From NCBI RefSeq assembly GCF_021155775.2, contig NC_060238.1, positions 19,320,542 through 19,384,541 on the forward strand: a stretch of DNA of 64,000 nt. Direction: 5' to 3'. The stretch's first letter is position 1. The number at the start of each line of letters is the position of its first letter. The stretch is from Neodiprion pinetum. Taxonomy: Eukaryota; Arthropoda; Insecta; Hymenoptera; Diprionidae. Below the pieces are notes generated by a model. It was not told the DNA's origin, made no database searches, and saw only the letters and a list, made by a program, of their open reading frames with translations. Both the position numbers and the translations under genes were made by a program. Shown in pieces: positions 1 through 12,273 of this stretch.

Positions 1-451
1 AATTTATTTCGAATCCACCTGTATTGTTACAACACCGAATTGAAGAAACGTTAGGAATCCCAAGATCCAAGCGAAACGTAAATCCAGGCTATTTTCAGGC
101 ATGTGGAATACGAGCTGTTGGAAGTCTGGATAAGTGACTTTGAAGTTGCGTTGCTGTAGTCCGTTTGCGCGGCAAAATAATTTTATTATACGAGGAGAAT
201 TCTAACTGGCACCTGAGCACTGACTAGCGTCGGTCAGATTGCCGACTAGAAGAGACTGTTCAAAAACAAAGGCGAACCCGGGGCTAATCGGACGACACGC
301 TTCTCTGACCCCAAAAGGCGAGGAGAACCTTTTCTCGACTTCCGGATTTTCGGCAAACGACTTTAATGGATTAGAGAGTTGGACGATGTCCGAAAACTTT
401 TCTAAACCGCTTTTCAAGCTTGCGGAAATCTTGTTGAAAGATTTCTACGAA

Positions 452-483
<32 letters not shown>

Positions 484-1374
484 TTGTTGGGAACTTCGAA
501 GGAACCGCGCTTAATTTTTCCAAGACTCGTGGATTTTTGTAAAACCTTTATTTCGGATCTAAAAAATCAACGAGGTCAATCGAAAATGCGATCGGAATTA
601 TTCGAGGTCTCTAAAAAATTATTTCAAATTTATGAAACATTCAGAATTCCCAAGAGATTTATGAGAATGATCGATTTTATGGAGTTTTTCGTATATTTTT
701 TTTGAATATGTTGAAACCCTTTGAAGTCGTGTGAAATATTCCGAGTTTTTGCACTATCCGTAAAAATTGCAGGGAATGTATTGGAATAGTTTGCAAATAT
801 ACGGAATCCTAGAAGCAGGGATACAAAATCCTGTGAATTTCTAAAATGATGTGAAATATTTCGAAATCGAATGAAAGCTCTGATATATTTTTCTATTCTA
901 TCAAATTTTAAAAATTTCAAGATATCGTTAAAACTTTGTGAAATCTTCGAAAATCTCAAAAATCATTCCGAATATTTTTTTATTTGATGAAATCCTGAAG
1001 AAACGGTTAAAGTACTCGAAATTATATTCGAAAAATCTTGAAAATTTTCGTAGCCTTTTTTGGAGCCTCGTGAAGTCTTTTAATGTGTTTTATAAAAGTA
1101 AGTTGATGGATGATGAAATTATAATCGACCGAATTAAAGAGACTAAAGCGTTGAGAGTTGAGACTCAAGTCTCTTTTTTCAGGAATCAATTATGAACAGC
1201 TATATGGCAGTAAAAAAATGTCCTCTTGCATAACGTTTATCAAAAATGTCTTGGAGGTGAAAAAATGTGATCAGATTTGAGCAAAAATACTGAAAAATAT
1301 CAAATTTTTCACACATGATGTCGAAAATGATCAAAATTCGGAAAAATAGACTCACAGTTTGTAAATAGACACCG
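1..1374. other. AT-rich DNA with degenerate short repeats, no gene seen
   Basis: No supported gene. Bases 540-1100 contain many loosely repeated words such as 'gaaatattccg', 'gaaatatttcg' and 'gaaatcttcg', at irregular spacing and on both strands. This is typical of decayed simple or satellite-like intergenic DNA. Poly-T tracts lie at about 451-485. Open frames here are short, low in complexity and lack splice context. Confidence 0.5.
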
Positions 1375-1480
1375 ATGGGTAACATATATATTTGAAATGA
1401 TTTCATCTAAAATATACGTTTAAAATGTAAACGACATTTGTATTTAACATGTTAAATGTTCTCAAAGTAACTATTCACAT
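1375..1480 (-). repeat. Dispersed repeat, copy A (about 100 bp)
   Basis: The reverse complement of this segment matches 48080-48180. Shared blocks include GTTACTTTGAGAACATTTA, a following ATGTTAAAT, TTTACATTTT, and a terminal TTACCCA near the other edge. A shorter third match is at 47130-47165. This is probably a small non-autonomous transposon fragment; its ends and class are not resolved. Confidence 0.5.
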
Positions 1481-4400
1481 GCTATTTTTGAAAGAATTTT
1501 CTCTTTTTCATTTTAAACGAATTTGTTCAAGCATCTTACACAGCAGGCTGAATAGTGTAATAATACGAGTGAAGTTAGATCGATATTTAAACTATTAAAA
1601 ATTCTGACTACGGTTTCTGAAAAAATTCCGATCCTGATTCAATTACTTTTCTCAATAAGTCCCGAATCTGTCTGACGTCATAAACTATATGCAGCAGCAT
1701 CTGGCATTTGAGATAATGCAATCGAGGTAGAAAGGGAGGCGGAGGATTATCAATTGCCTAGAAGTCTCCGGGGATGAAAATGCTGGGGATGTTTCAAAGT
1801 TGGACGATGGATGATGAGTTACAGAGTGGCGGGCAGAGCCAATACCGGAAGCGGAAGTGAGACGGCACAGCGGCGTTGAAAAGTGGCGGAAGATATAAGG
1901 CGAACAAAGCAAGGAACAAAGGAGCTGCAGCTAGTAGTTTGGACGTAATTAAACCGGAGTTTTCCAATTTCCAACCGCCCTCCTCGCGCCTTCTCGCTCC
2001 CGACTAAGAAGAGAGCCGTTCCTCGTTTTCCTTCTTCTTCCGATTTCATCGCCTCGGATTCCTCCAGGCTTTGTGTACTTACGGATCCTTGCGGCTCGAT
2101 CCTGCCCTCCGCCTTCCTGCGGACACTTTGAGAATAAATTCTGATGAAAATGCTCTCTATGATTTCATAAAAATTTTTACACAAATTTTAACATCTCGCA
2201 TGAATTTGTAAGAAACATTTTAAATACGCGTATATTCTCTAAAAAAAAAAAAAAAAAAAAACTGGCAAGTATTCGTTAAAAATTGTATTTTTTTTTTTTT
2301 TATCAAAAAATCTACAAGACTGTACAATTTTTAAGGAAAATCAACAATTCTCTGTGTAAAGTTGTGCGTACTTACAATTTTTTACGAAATAATCGGAACT
2401 TTTCCAATTTCTGTGAAAATTCGTGGTGGTAGAAATTTTTGAAAATCTGAAAAACCTGGAATTGTCAGGGGAATTTTAATTTGGTCATGGAAAAAAGTGA
2501 AAATATCAGTTTTCTATCGTGGGAGTTGGAATCATTTTTTGAGGTAACAAGTTTACTTTTTTTTCGTCGAGAAAACAAATTTGCTCAAATTGAACGCACA
2601 TTATATTTTTATTCAATTCGAATTGAATTTGAACCGAATTTTTTTATTTTTTTTTGATTCATTCAATTTCTTCTACCAGGTCAGAAACCTCAAAAAAAAA
2701 ACCGTGCGTTAAAAACGAAAACTTCAAAGACACGCAGATTTTATGTACAGAGTTGGCAAAAAAAAAAAAATTTGACACTGTTTTATGTTTCACATTCCGC
2801 AACGTTTCAATAAATATTCATAGAAGAAATCCGGCGTCAGATTCGTCGTCGAATTTCCGCCAATTTTCAATGTTTTCTCATTCGCTTCGTTGTATTTATA
2901 TTTTACTTTTCTCGATGGTTTTTCCATCCACTGTATTCGGATTAATGTTTCTTTTTTTTTTTTTTTTCCACCTTTTTTTCTTCCGTTTTTTCAACGTCAA
3001 TTCTAATCTTCTCCTCCAATTACGCGTCGCGTATAGAAAGAGATTTGCGCTGCCGTGTCGCGGCCATGGAATCAAATCGAATCGTTGAAATTATTTGTCG
3101 CAAGTAAACGCGCGAACGATTGATTGTGTATACATACAAACCCGGGGTTTGTTTGTATAGGAAATTTGCCGGGCGCGAAAATTCAACAGCGTGCAGCCGT
3201 ATGGCGTAATAATTGAATCGAATGTTTTCAGAGCAAAGACAAAACAGAACAAAAAAAAAAAAAAAAAAAACAAAAAAAAAGAGCGATTATCCAGGCTGGT
3301 AAAATCTGCCCGACGACAAATCATCGACGAAAGATTATCATTTTCGTTTGCACTGTATTTATAAAGTGTGGATTATATTGTCGTCAATTTTTTCACGATT
3401 AAGTGACCAATAATTGGTGGAAAAAAATTTTTTTCATCCGATTTAAAGAATAAAATTAATGCTTTGTATGGGTGGAAAAAAAGCTCTCGTTCTTATTCAG
3501 GCGTTGATCGTCATTCGTTGCCGATTTTTCAATTCCTCTCGCTTCATTCTTCTCTTGTATCTAAATGACAATTTCTCAGGCAAACTGTATGAAAACGAAA
3601 GAATTAAGAATAGCCGAATCTAGTTCGGTTAAAAATGAATAAAAAACCATGAATTTTAATCCAGATGTTTCGTCGATCAACAATCTGAGACTGGTTTTAT
3701 ATTTTGTTGATTCCAAATTTGTAATTTTTTTCTAATTTCAATGTATAAAAGCTCATTATGTATTGTCACAAATTTATTCTGTAAAAATCGCCCGACACTG
3801 ATTTTTTATAAAATAAACATATTTTGAAATAATGGGGGAGCAATTTATTACGATCAATGTGAAAGTTTGAAAAGTTCGAGTGCTTTCTAAATGATCTATC
3901 AACAAACCAAAGGATCTGTAAAATTGTATGTACGGTAAAATTTTTTATTTGGCGTTTCTTTTTTTTTTTTTTTTTTTTTTAATCTCAAGCTCATTCGCGA
4001 TCCATTTGTAAAAAAAATTTTACATCGCGGCAGCGATGAGCTTACAAGTAAAATTTCAAGATAATCCGAAAGATCCGTAATAAATTTTTGCACGCGAGAC
4101 ATCTTGTAAAGAAATTTTCCAGCAAAATGACGAGTTTTTTTTTGTTTTTTTTTTTTTCTTTCGGAACGAAAAAAAAAAGGGAAGGAGGGAAAAATATTTC
4201 TGCCCACAGAAAATTATGCTAGAAAACGAAATTTACGAGCGATGAAACAAGTTTCCAAGTTCAAGGCGGACTTTTTCTCAGTGCCGAAAGTTTTTCCCGA
4301 TGTCATTAAAACTGATGGAGATAAAAATGAAAATTTGCGAAAGTATGTATTATATATATAATATACATATACAAGGTAAAATATGCACGGGCCTCATTCG

Positions 4401-4688
4401 AGTTTCAAGAACTTCCCGCAGTGGCGAAGTTTATTCAGGGGAGCTATGATCATTTAACCGTGAAAGAAAGAGGCAGCTAACCTTCGCGCGTTCGGGACAA
4501 AGATCGTAATTCGCATATTCAAACGAGCGCCGAAGCTGCGTTTCATAATCCATAACGCAAAGTTTGAACTCCGAAGCCTCCTAATTCCGCACGGCAAGTT
4601 ACAGGCGGTCAGCTTAAGCTCGGTTATAGGCTAATTAGAAAACGTACCTTTGCATAAAATATACGTATATATACATATATATATATAT
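1481..4688. other. Intergenic DNA, no gene recognised
   Basis: AT-rich, with poly-A/poly-T tracts at about 2241-2261, 2288-2302, 2951-2968, 3249-3271 and 3960-3981. Bases 1700-2130 and 4380-4640 are less AT-rich but show no convincing splice-bounded reading frame. They could hold regulatory sequence; that is only a guess from composition. Confidence 0.4.
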
Positions 4689-5250
4689 GGGGCATTCCAT
4701 GACGTCTCGATCAAGATTTTTTGCATCGATGTGTCAGATTGGCTTTATAATTTTTGGTACGAAAGTACATGTAGAAAAATGGAATAGCAATTTTTTTTCA
4801 GAATTTTCAGACCCAGCGTATCTGAAGTATAATTTAAGAATTTGAAAAAAAAAAACTAATTTCAAAAAATAAATAAGAGAAATGAAAATAAAAAAATGTA
4901 TTCAAATATAAATATCGTCACAATATATATTTGATTTCCTGTAACATTTTGGATCGAAAATTTTTCTCATCTATTCTTTGAAGTTATGGAATCTCCATCT
5001 TCTAATAGGTTTAGGAAAAACATGTTGAAGTTTGTGAGATTTTTCAGATTTTTTTTTCCTTTTTTCATATTGTAGAAAGCTGTGGATTATTTTTTCGATG
5101 ATTTTGAATTATTGTTCAGATACGCTGGGTGTAAAATTTCTGACAAAAAATTGCTATCGCATTTTTCGTCGTGAACTTTTATACAAAAAATTATAAAGCC
5201 AGTCTGAGATATAGACGTAGAATCTTGATCGAAATGTCATGGAACGTCCT
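4689..5250. mobile_element. Foldback DNA element (MITE-like), about 560 bp
   Basis: Two inverted arms with a short centre. The left arm starts GGGGCATTCCATGACGT. The right arm, read in reverse, starts AGGACGTTCCATGACAT. Similarity continues inward through blocks for 'gatcaagatt', 'tggctttataatttttt', 'atagcaattttttt' and 'acccagcgtatctgaa' to about 4845 and 5100. The element sits between TATA-rich flanks, so any target duplication (perhaps TATA) cannot be told from the local repeat. It has no coding capacity. Confidence 0.8.
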
Positions 5251-7000
5251 ATATATAAGGTTGCCTGATTTTGTTTACGAAAATTTGACACCACCAATTA
5301 AACCATGTCGAGTTTCTGCAACGAAAAGTATTTATTTCTCAATTCAAAAGCTTCCAATTCCTATTTATACTATTTTGCGTATTCCTACCTGTGAAAAAAA
5401 AAGAAGAAACGACATTAAAGTTTATTCTTTACCCGACAACTTTTCACAAACAATTTTGTTTAATCTTATTCACTTCTTGATCATCTCTCATAAATTTTCT
5501 CCACGCGCTCGTTTCTAACCTCTGGTTTTATCCACCGTATAAGCAGATGTACTTTTTTCACAGATTTGGATTCTGTATTAAAAAATGGAAAATTTTAATT
5601 TCAAACTGTTTTTCGTACGACGTCAATTTTGCAAGATATCTTAAAATTCACGAAGCTGAACTCGATGAAACGGTAAATTAAGAAAAACACATTTATCCAA
5701 ATAGATGCTCGAAATTATGCACGTTGACCGTTAACTAAACAATTTATTTTTAAGGATCTTATCAAGCTATAGAGTTTTTAATTTTTTTTTTCCGTAAGCT
5801 TTTATCAGTCCACAAGACATATTAAAAATTTAGATCAATCGGTTCGGTCGATCCTGAGAAAAAGTTTTTATCTGTTTTTTTACATATTTTGATTTTTCTC
5901 AAAAACCAATTGAGTTAAGGATCTGAAACTTTCAGGATCTTATTATTTTATTAGTACCTACGAATCCTTCCAAGTGTTGTTTGAATATCTTCCGGGGGCA
6001 GATTCACCACGCTTATGACCCCTAGGGCCTTTAACAGCCTTTGAACGTTTTGGTCGTCATTTTTGCGACCCCTAAAAATATTTTTAACGTGTCTACGTAC
6101 ATGGTAATAATTAGCTATTGAAATGAAATCCTATTACTTATACCTACCTCGGTCTCATAAATCTAAATGCGTTTATTGAATATTAATCAAATTATTTCAA
6201 TGCAAATTGCGTATATACATATACGACTATATATATGTATACGTATTATAGTATAATCTTTTACATATTTTTACCGCTCGGTGAATCCTGTCGAAGAGAA
6301 AATTCTGCAAAATCGCACGTCAGCGATTGCCGTGGGAAATTTAACAGACTCCGCTATTGTTTGAGAGGTGAATAAATAATGTTTTTTTTTTTCTCTTCTT
6401 TAATTCTCTTATATTTTTAACAGCGTGCCAGTGAAACGCGTATAGAATACTAAGAGTAAGCGGGGAAAAAAGACGATATCAAATATCGTAACGAAACTGA
6501 TCGCCTGTTTTTCAATCACTCTCGTTTTTCCGACATCTTTTTAGAGTTGATTAATTAAGTAACAAGAGTATCGACAGCAAAAAGCAAATAATCATAAAAC
6601 AAGCATACCAAAAAATTGTAAATAATTTTTTCACCCATTATGTAACTGTCGTGTTAATTTTTGAATTCAAACAACGTAAAGTTCAAACAATTTCGCAATC
6701 ATCCTGAATATGCGCGAGAAAAATCAAATTTATAAACAAGAGCTTGTAGATGAAGATTTTTTTTTTATCTTGGATTGATTTGAAACGGTGAGAATCTGAT
6801 ATGTTCGTTAAATTTCGAATGAATTTAATGTGAATGAAAAATCACATTGTAGTGATTAGAAAATTTTACGGTGTATTGATTTTTGGTTTACAATTGGCAT
6901 CGTGTGAAAAAAGTGTTAAACTCAATCCTGGATATATGTTTACATTATAAAAAGTAATCTACGGAAATTCCGTCGGGTTTGATCATTTTTACCTTATGGG
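5251..7000. other. Intergenic DNA, no gene recognised
   Basis: AT-rich sequence without a supported coding frame. Bases 5740-6100 look like old transposon sequence in style (text like 'aaaaaccaattgagttaaggatctgaaac'), but no second copy was found in the window. A tetranucleotide-like TATA/ATAC run lies around 6210-6245. Confidence 0.4.
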
Positions 7001-7225
7001 GTTTCGGAAAGTTTTATGAATAATACCTCTGAGAACTTGTTGGGGTTTCGAGAATTCTTACGGGGTCTTCACAAGTTTAATGAGAAACTCACAACCGAAC
7101 GTGGTGAGGTTCTGAAAAATTTTCTATGGGGAATTCCTCTGGGAACTTTATGGGATTTGAGAAATTCTTATGGGGTTTTGACAATTTTAATGAAGGGCTC
7201 ATATACGCAAGCTATGGGGTTTCGG
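6990..7225 (+). repeat. Degenerate tandem duplication, unit about 115-130 bp
   Basis: Two adjacent units share ordered words: 'atggggtttcggaa' or 'tatggggaattcc', then 'cctctgagaact' / 'cctctgggaact', then 'gagaattcttacgggg' / 'gagaaattcttatgggg', then 'caagtttaatga' / 'caattttaatga'. A partial third unit starts near 7214. The 78-codon frame across it is a by-product of the repeat. Confidence 0.55.
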
Positions 7226-7969
7226 AAATTATTATTGAGTCGCACGAGCTAGCGATTGCAGGAAAACCAGACCAGCTGTTCAAATAATTATTGTAGGAAC
7301 CAAGAATTGAAATATTGAATCTAAAATCGAGAGATTACGTATCATCGTCAATCTTCTAATTCAAAACGTCAAACCGATACAGGAGTTTGAAAACCTTGTG
7401 TTTGGTAAAAAAAAGGAACGCGTATTCAATTGCTACGTGATAATCCAATGTTTTAATACCGTATACGGAACTTTGGGTAAGAATATATATAGCAGCCCCT
7501 GATCCGATCTGAAATGAGCTACTGTATTCGCGAAATTTTCGTAACAATAAAAGAAAAAATAAATTCATATGAATGGAATTTTCATCCAAGGAAAGGTGTC
7601 GCAGAAATTTGGGGCGAGATGCGGAGTGTAGCTTGCACGAACCGAAACCGCGGAAATCAAAAGAGGGATGCGGAAAAGCGTACGAGAGGGCCGATATACC
7701 TACCCACCAGAGGTATCAAAATCAAATCAGGAACGAGCATAGACGCTGAGGTACTCAGATCACGTAACATCCTTGCGGTGCCGTTAGAGCGTAGCAAGTT
7801 GCGAGTCGGTAGGCGGATAGACGCGAACCGACGCTGCAGGGAAATCGGGGAAATTGAGGAAATCGAGGAGGAAAAAGTTGAGGAAATCTAGGAAATCTGA
7901 TAGTTCTTCTCAAGCCCCATATGCACGACGCAATGCCACGGCGAATCGTGCAGAAACGTGTACCTCGCA
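7226..7969. other. Intergenic DNA next to MITE copy 1
   Basis: No gene recognised. Bases 7850-7895 contain a short purine-rich imperfect repeat of the word 'gaaatcgaggaa'. Confidence 0.35.
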
Positions 7970-7971
7970 TA

Positions 7972-8347
7972 CCGGGACAATCTCTTGAAGCTTGAAAATC
8001 AACCGCGCATGCGCGAGTTTTATCGGCTGTTCGCGCAGGCTGGCCATCCCGAGTTTTAGCCGTCAAACTTCGTTTCTGGCGGAGATTGTAGTTGATACGA
8101 ATTTTCGAGGTTAGAATCTCAAATAATTGAGATAGCGACTCGGTAAGGTTTGGGAAGCATTTGTTCTTGGGTCGGAAAGTCGATTCTTCAAAGAACGGTC
8201 GGAATTTAACGCTTGTGCTCTTTGAACATTCAAACGTACACATTTTGTTTGCGTTGGCCAGCCTGCGGGAAGATTTCGCCGACCAATGAGATTGAATTAT
8301 TTGGCGCATGCGCGGTTGATTTTCAAGTTTCAAGATGTATGTCCCGG
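7972..8347 (-). mobile_element. TA-flanked MITE family, copy 1 (376 bp)
   Basis: Terminal inverted repeats begin CCGGGACAATCTCTTGAA on the left and mirror it on the right (ending TGTCCCGG). The element is flanked on both sides by TA (7970-7971 and 8348-8349), the target choice of Tc1/mariner-like elements. Just inside both ends is the palindrome GCGCATGCGC (8005-8014 and 8304-8313). Relative to copies 2 and 3 the interior is inverted. A frame of about 90 codons on the minus strand stays open, as in the other copies, but resembles no transposase I recognise. The class is inferred from the TA flanks only. Confidence 0.88.
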
Positions 8348-8349
8348 TA

Positions 8350-9642
8350 TATCGCTTCTTCCATTCCTACAAGTGTACGCGCAACGTTTGCCAACCAACG
8401 TTTACAAACTTCGATACTGTCTGATAAAACAGACGGTTTATAAATATAACAAAAACCTAATCGATCACAGGTGACGTGGCTCTGCGGAATGTTCTTTGCT
8501 TCCTAACGTTTTTTAGATTTTTTATTTTTTATTTCTTCGATCGAAATTTACGTTTTCCGTAAATCACAGAAATGTTTCGTACGTTTGTTTTCTTCATTTG
8601 TGTTTTACTTTCTTCTTTTTTTTTTTTTTGCTTGAAGGGCTTCACATTCAAACCAGATGTACCCGATGTTTGATATTTTTTGTTTTCATTTCATCTTGAA
8701 AAACCCTCGTAATAGAGCAAAAAACAAACATATGGCAGACGTTCTTTACAGTTGAGTAAAAAATTTGGTCAATCGTAATGCTCGGTTCGTTTCGAATTCT
8801 TGTGTGACCGATACACTTTTTTCGTCATCAGATCGACTAATTCTCGTTTGCTCCCTTTTTCTTTTCTTTTTTTGTCATTATTTCACTCGTACCTTTAAAG
8901 ATTTCTATTTCTGAATAACAGCGATTATTTTAATGAACTGCGGTATAAATTAACACACCTTGAAACGTATCACTTTTTCCTTGCGGATGATAATTATTTT
9001 CGCAACGAGCTACGAAATTAAAAGAAATTTTTCGTGCTCCTCGGTAAATTTGTACCCTTTGTTTGTTTCCCTCTGGATTTTTTTTTTCCTTTTTTTTTCT
9101 CGTCTTTCGGTTCAATTATTTCTGTATCACGTGTTTTGTGTCGGGTTATATTCGTACAATGGTACGCCTAATAGCTGCGGCGCGGAGTTGTTTCAAATGA
9201 AAAACAGTGCGAATATTAAGTGCCCAAAACTGTGGTTCCTTTGTTCCAATTGAGACCGATGAATTAAGAGCCACGTGGATTTCTTTACCCTGCGAAATGC
9301 CGCAGCGAATCATCCACAGTGCTGGATTTTTCTAAAATTTGTATTATCTTTACGACTTTCCAACTTTATAGTATGCAATTGATAAAACCATGCGTAAAAG
9401 CTCTAATTTATTTTTATTCGATTCTTTTTTTTACGGTCATTTTTGCAAGATATATTGAAACCTTCTCAAAACAGGAAACGAAATGTTTCGTAATTTTACG
9501 AGCGTTACAAGAAAAAAAGTTTCCAAGCGATTATGAAACAATTTAACGGTATCTAAGTTTTTGTTTGCAAGTCTAATATTCTCTATTTTCGAACATTAAA
9601 ATGGATCCTCGGAGCTTAGACGAATAATAGTTTGATCTTGTT
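8350..9642. other. Intergenic DNA, no gene recognised
   Basis: AT-rich, with poly-T tracts. Open frames at about 8930-9253 and 9319-9546 are phenylalanine/leucine-rich translations of T-rich DNA with no homology that I recognise. Confidence 0.4.
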
Positions 9643-10316
9643 TAGTCCAGTTAAAAATAAGTCTTAATTAAAAATACTCTGGATGTGGCTGCATTTTTGT
9701 GTATAGGAATTTTTGACCCTAAGAAACTGAAATCTGAAGTCAATTTTGAGCTGCGTAGCCGGCGTTCCGAAGAAACACCAAAATTTGACGTTTTTTTGCA
9801 TTTTCCTCAAAAACTGCTATTGACAGATGAAAAATGACTTTACCATCGTGTAGAACGGAAAATTCTACATCGAATTATATTCCCCTATCTTGGGAACCGA
9901 GTCAAATTAACAAATTAGGAAGAAAGAACTTATTTCACCAAAATTCCCTAAATTCCGTCGATAAGTAGAATTACTTTTTTCTTAATTAAGAAATTTCACC
10001 GAAATTCCCCAAATGTCTTCGATAAGTAGGATTTCCTTTTTCTTACTTTGTTAATACGATACCGTTTCCGACATATGAGGACATAACTCGACGTAAAATT
10101 GTCCGCTCTACGCGATGATCAAGTCACTTTTTATCCATCGATAACAGTATTTGAGTAAAGCGCAAGAAACGTCAAAGTTTACTGTTTTCTCAAAACGCCG
10201 GCTATGCAACTCAGAAATGAGTTCGGATCGGAGTTCCTGAGAATCGAAAACTCCTATACACAAAAATTCATCCATAACGCGAATATTTTTAATTCCGACA
10301 TGTTTTGACCGGACTA
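9643..10316. mobile_element. Foldback DNA element, 674 bp, diverged arms
   Basis: The left end starts TAGTCCAGTTAAAA; the right end, reversed, starts TAGTCCGGTCAAAA. The arms then match through 'aattaaaaata', 'tttttgtgtatagga', 'gagctgcgtagccggcgtt' / 'gagttgcatagccggcgtt', 'tttgacgttt' and 'aaaaatgactt', meeting near 9960-9990. The arms are clearly more diverged than those of the 11544 palindrome, so this insertion is older. A possible 4-bp flank match (TGTT) is too short to trust. It has no coding capacity. Confidence 0.85.
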
Positions 10317-11535
10317 TGTTACAAATTTGATGAGAGTATGGATTCTTGGCCAGCCAGCCTACTCGAGTCGAGATGAAATGGAAGCGTCATGAGACGTTGG
10401 CCAAAGGTCGCCGAGGATCATGGCGACGCTGTATGAACCGGGTGTCGGGAATTAGGGTCTTTTGATTAATTCCAAAATTCCGTTAACCGTCAATCCCAAA
10501 CCCCATAATTTCCTCAAGTCCGCAAGCTTCTCCGACTCCGATTTACCTAACCTGCGAAATTTCACCCTGCAGGCTTCATTTCCCAAAAATATACGGTCTC
10601 GACATAATCGTTGTAGGATTCTTTTCTTAATTATTTTTTTGGAAAAATATCAACCCATTTCTTCGTTGATCGAAGTTTTCTCCCTTCTACACGAAGTTCA
10701 CTCAACTCTGATAGTGAAGATAATTGCGTTTAGAAAATTTATCAATTTGATTTTGAATACGTGAAACGACGTATTATGTTTCACGCTAAGATGTGAAAAT
10801 CTTCGAATTTTGGGGCTCTCAGACCTTTCCGTAAACCAGAAACCCTTTGGCCAATGCGGTTTTATCACATTTTTGAATTTAGGATTTTCGAATGCACGCC
10901 GTTGAATTTTTAACAGCACATCTTGTCGTCGTAAAAAATATGACCTAACGTCTCTTTGGCGTAAAAAAAAAACGCCGGATCATTCCGAATATGTTATATA
11001 TTACAAGGTTGATCCTCAAATCCGCCTAAAGATTTTTGAAATATTCGTATCGACTTAATAAATTATGGTCGCAGTTTTATCCTACTGTAAAAACTTCAGG
11101 ATACGTTCAAAAATATCCACCTTCTCACATTTAATAAAAACAATTGTCACCCCTTGCATATACGTATAAAAGACTGGAAATGTGAATGAAAAATATGTTT
11201 GAAACGTCGTGAGGATTTACTTCGAAAAATGGATTTCCATTTTTCCGCACAAAAAACGCATCGAGTTATATTTTTTTCGGCAATAAAATTGATCAACGTG
11301 CTCCTGGTAAACGTGAAGACCAAAAAGTCCGAAAACTAGAGAAATATCATATATTATTAATGCATACTATAAATTATCTAAATCGGAACTTGTCCGAAAT
11401 TTCAACCCTAAAAAGCTTTCCCGCAAATTGTTTAATCCTTCAGAGCTTCTTTCGTCTTTGCATGTATATGTATTTGTATTATATATTCTAAGTCATATAT
11501 ACGAGCACTTACAACGTGCAGTTTATTTACTTTGT
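10317..11535. other. Intergenic DNA, no gene recognised
   Basis: AT-rich with no supported coding frame. The open frames at 10462-10764 and 10698-10919 overlap on opposite strands and show no recognisable domain or splice context. Confidence 0.4.
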
Positions 11536-11543
11536 ATATACAC
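11536..11543 (+). repeat. 8-bp target-site duplication, left
   Basis: ATATACAC immediately outside the left end of the 722-bp palindromic element. It is identical to 12266-12273 on the other side. Confidence 0.88.
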
Positions 11544-12265
11544 TAGACTGGGCCAAAAAAATTGACTATTTTTTTTTTTGAAAAATATATTGAGAATATC
11601 ATTCAGTATGGCAAAAGAAAAATTCCATGAAATTTTAAGCCCTTAATATTAACTTTAAGAGGTCTATCATCGCTATTTTTGATTTTTAGTAATAATTTGA
11701 TGTTTTACGTCAGAACTGTCGAAATATTGAAGTGAAAAAATTTATGTTTACTCATTCCTTTATAACATTAAATTCCCTACAAAAAAGGTCTGATTATAGA
11801 TTTTTGTCAGACAAGCCGTTTCCGAGTAATTAAACTTAATAAATTGATATAATTTCTCGAGAATTTCTCGAGAATTAATCGAGAAATTATATCAATATAT
11901 TAAGCTTAATAAATTGATATAATTTCTCGAGAATTTCTCGAGAATTAATCGAGAAATTATATCAATTTATTAAGTTTAATTACTCGGAAACGGCTTGTCT
12001 GACAAAAATCTATAATCAGACCTTTTTTGTAGGGAATTTAATGTTATAAAGGAATGAGTAAACATAAATTTTTTCACTTCAATATTTCGACAGTTCTGAC
12101 GTAAAACATCAAATTATTACTAAAAATCAAAAATAGCGATGATAGACCTCTTAAAGTTAATATTAAGGGCTTAAAATTTCATGGAATTTTTCTTTTGCCA
12201 TACTGAATGATATTCTCAATATATTTTTCAAAAAAAAAAATAGTCAATTTTTTTGGCCCAGTCTA
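11544..12265. mobile_element. Palindromic hAT-like MITE, 722 bp, no spacer
   Basis: The whole element is an inverted repeat with its centre at the AAGCTT site between 11904 and 11905. Each 361-bp arm starts with TAGACTGGGCC and reads almost identically inward, including blocks at 11600-11700 mirrored at 12110-12210. Exact 8-bp duplications (ATATACAC) flank it. An 8-bp duplication together with a TAGACTGGGCC-type end suggests the hAT superfamily, but other superfamilies also make 8-bp duplications. The inner 11835-11975 section is itself built of short palindromes around CTCGAG. No coding capacity. If transcribed from outside, the RNA would form one long hairpin. Confidence 0.93.
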
Positions 12266-12273
12266 ATATACAC
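12266..12273 (+). repeat. 8-bp target-site duplication, right
   Basis: ATATACAC immediately outside the right end of the palindromic element, matching 11536-11543 exactly. Clean duplications indicate a transposition event rather than an assembly fold-back. Confidence 0.88.

Noticed and set aside
2654..3324. Frames of 144 and 77 aa
   Set aside because: Their length comes from poly-T and poly-A tracts (Phe and Lys/Phe runs); no domain.
7755..8333. 192-codon minus-strand frame and similar long frames at 22902-23427 and 61530-61901
   Set aside because: They lie almost entirely within the three MITE copies and translate the repeat; flanking residues differ because they run into unrelated host DNA.
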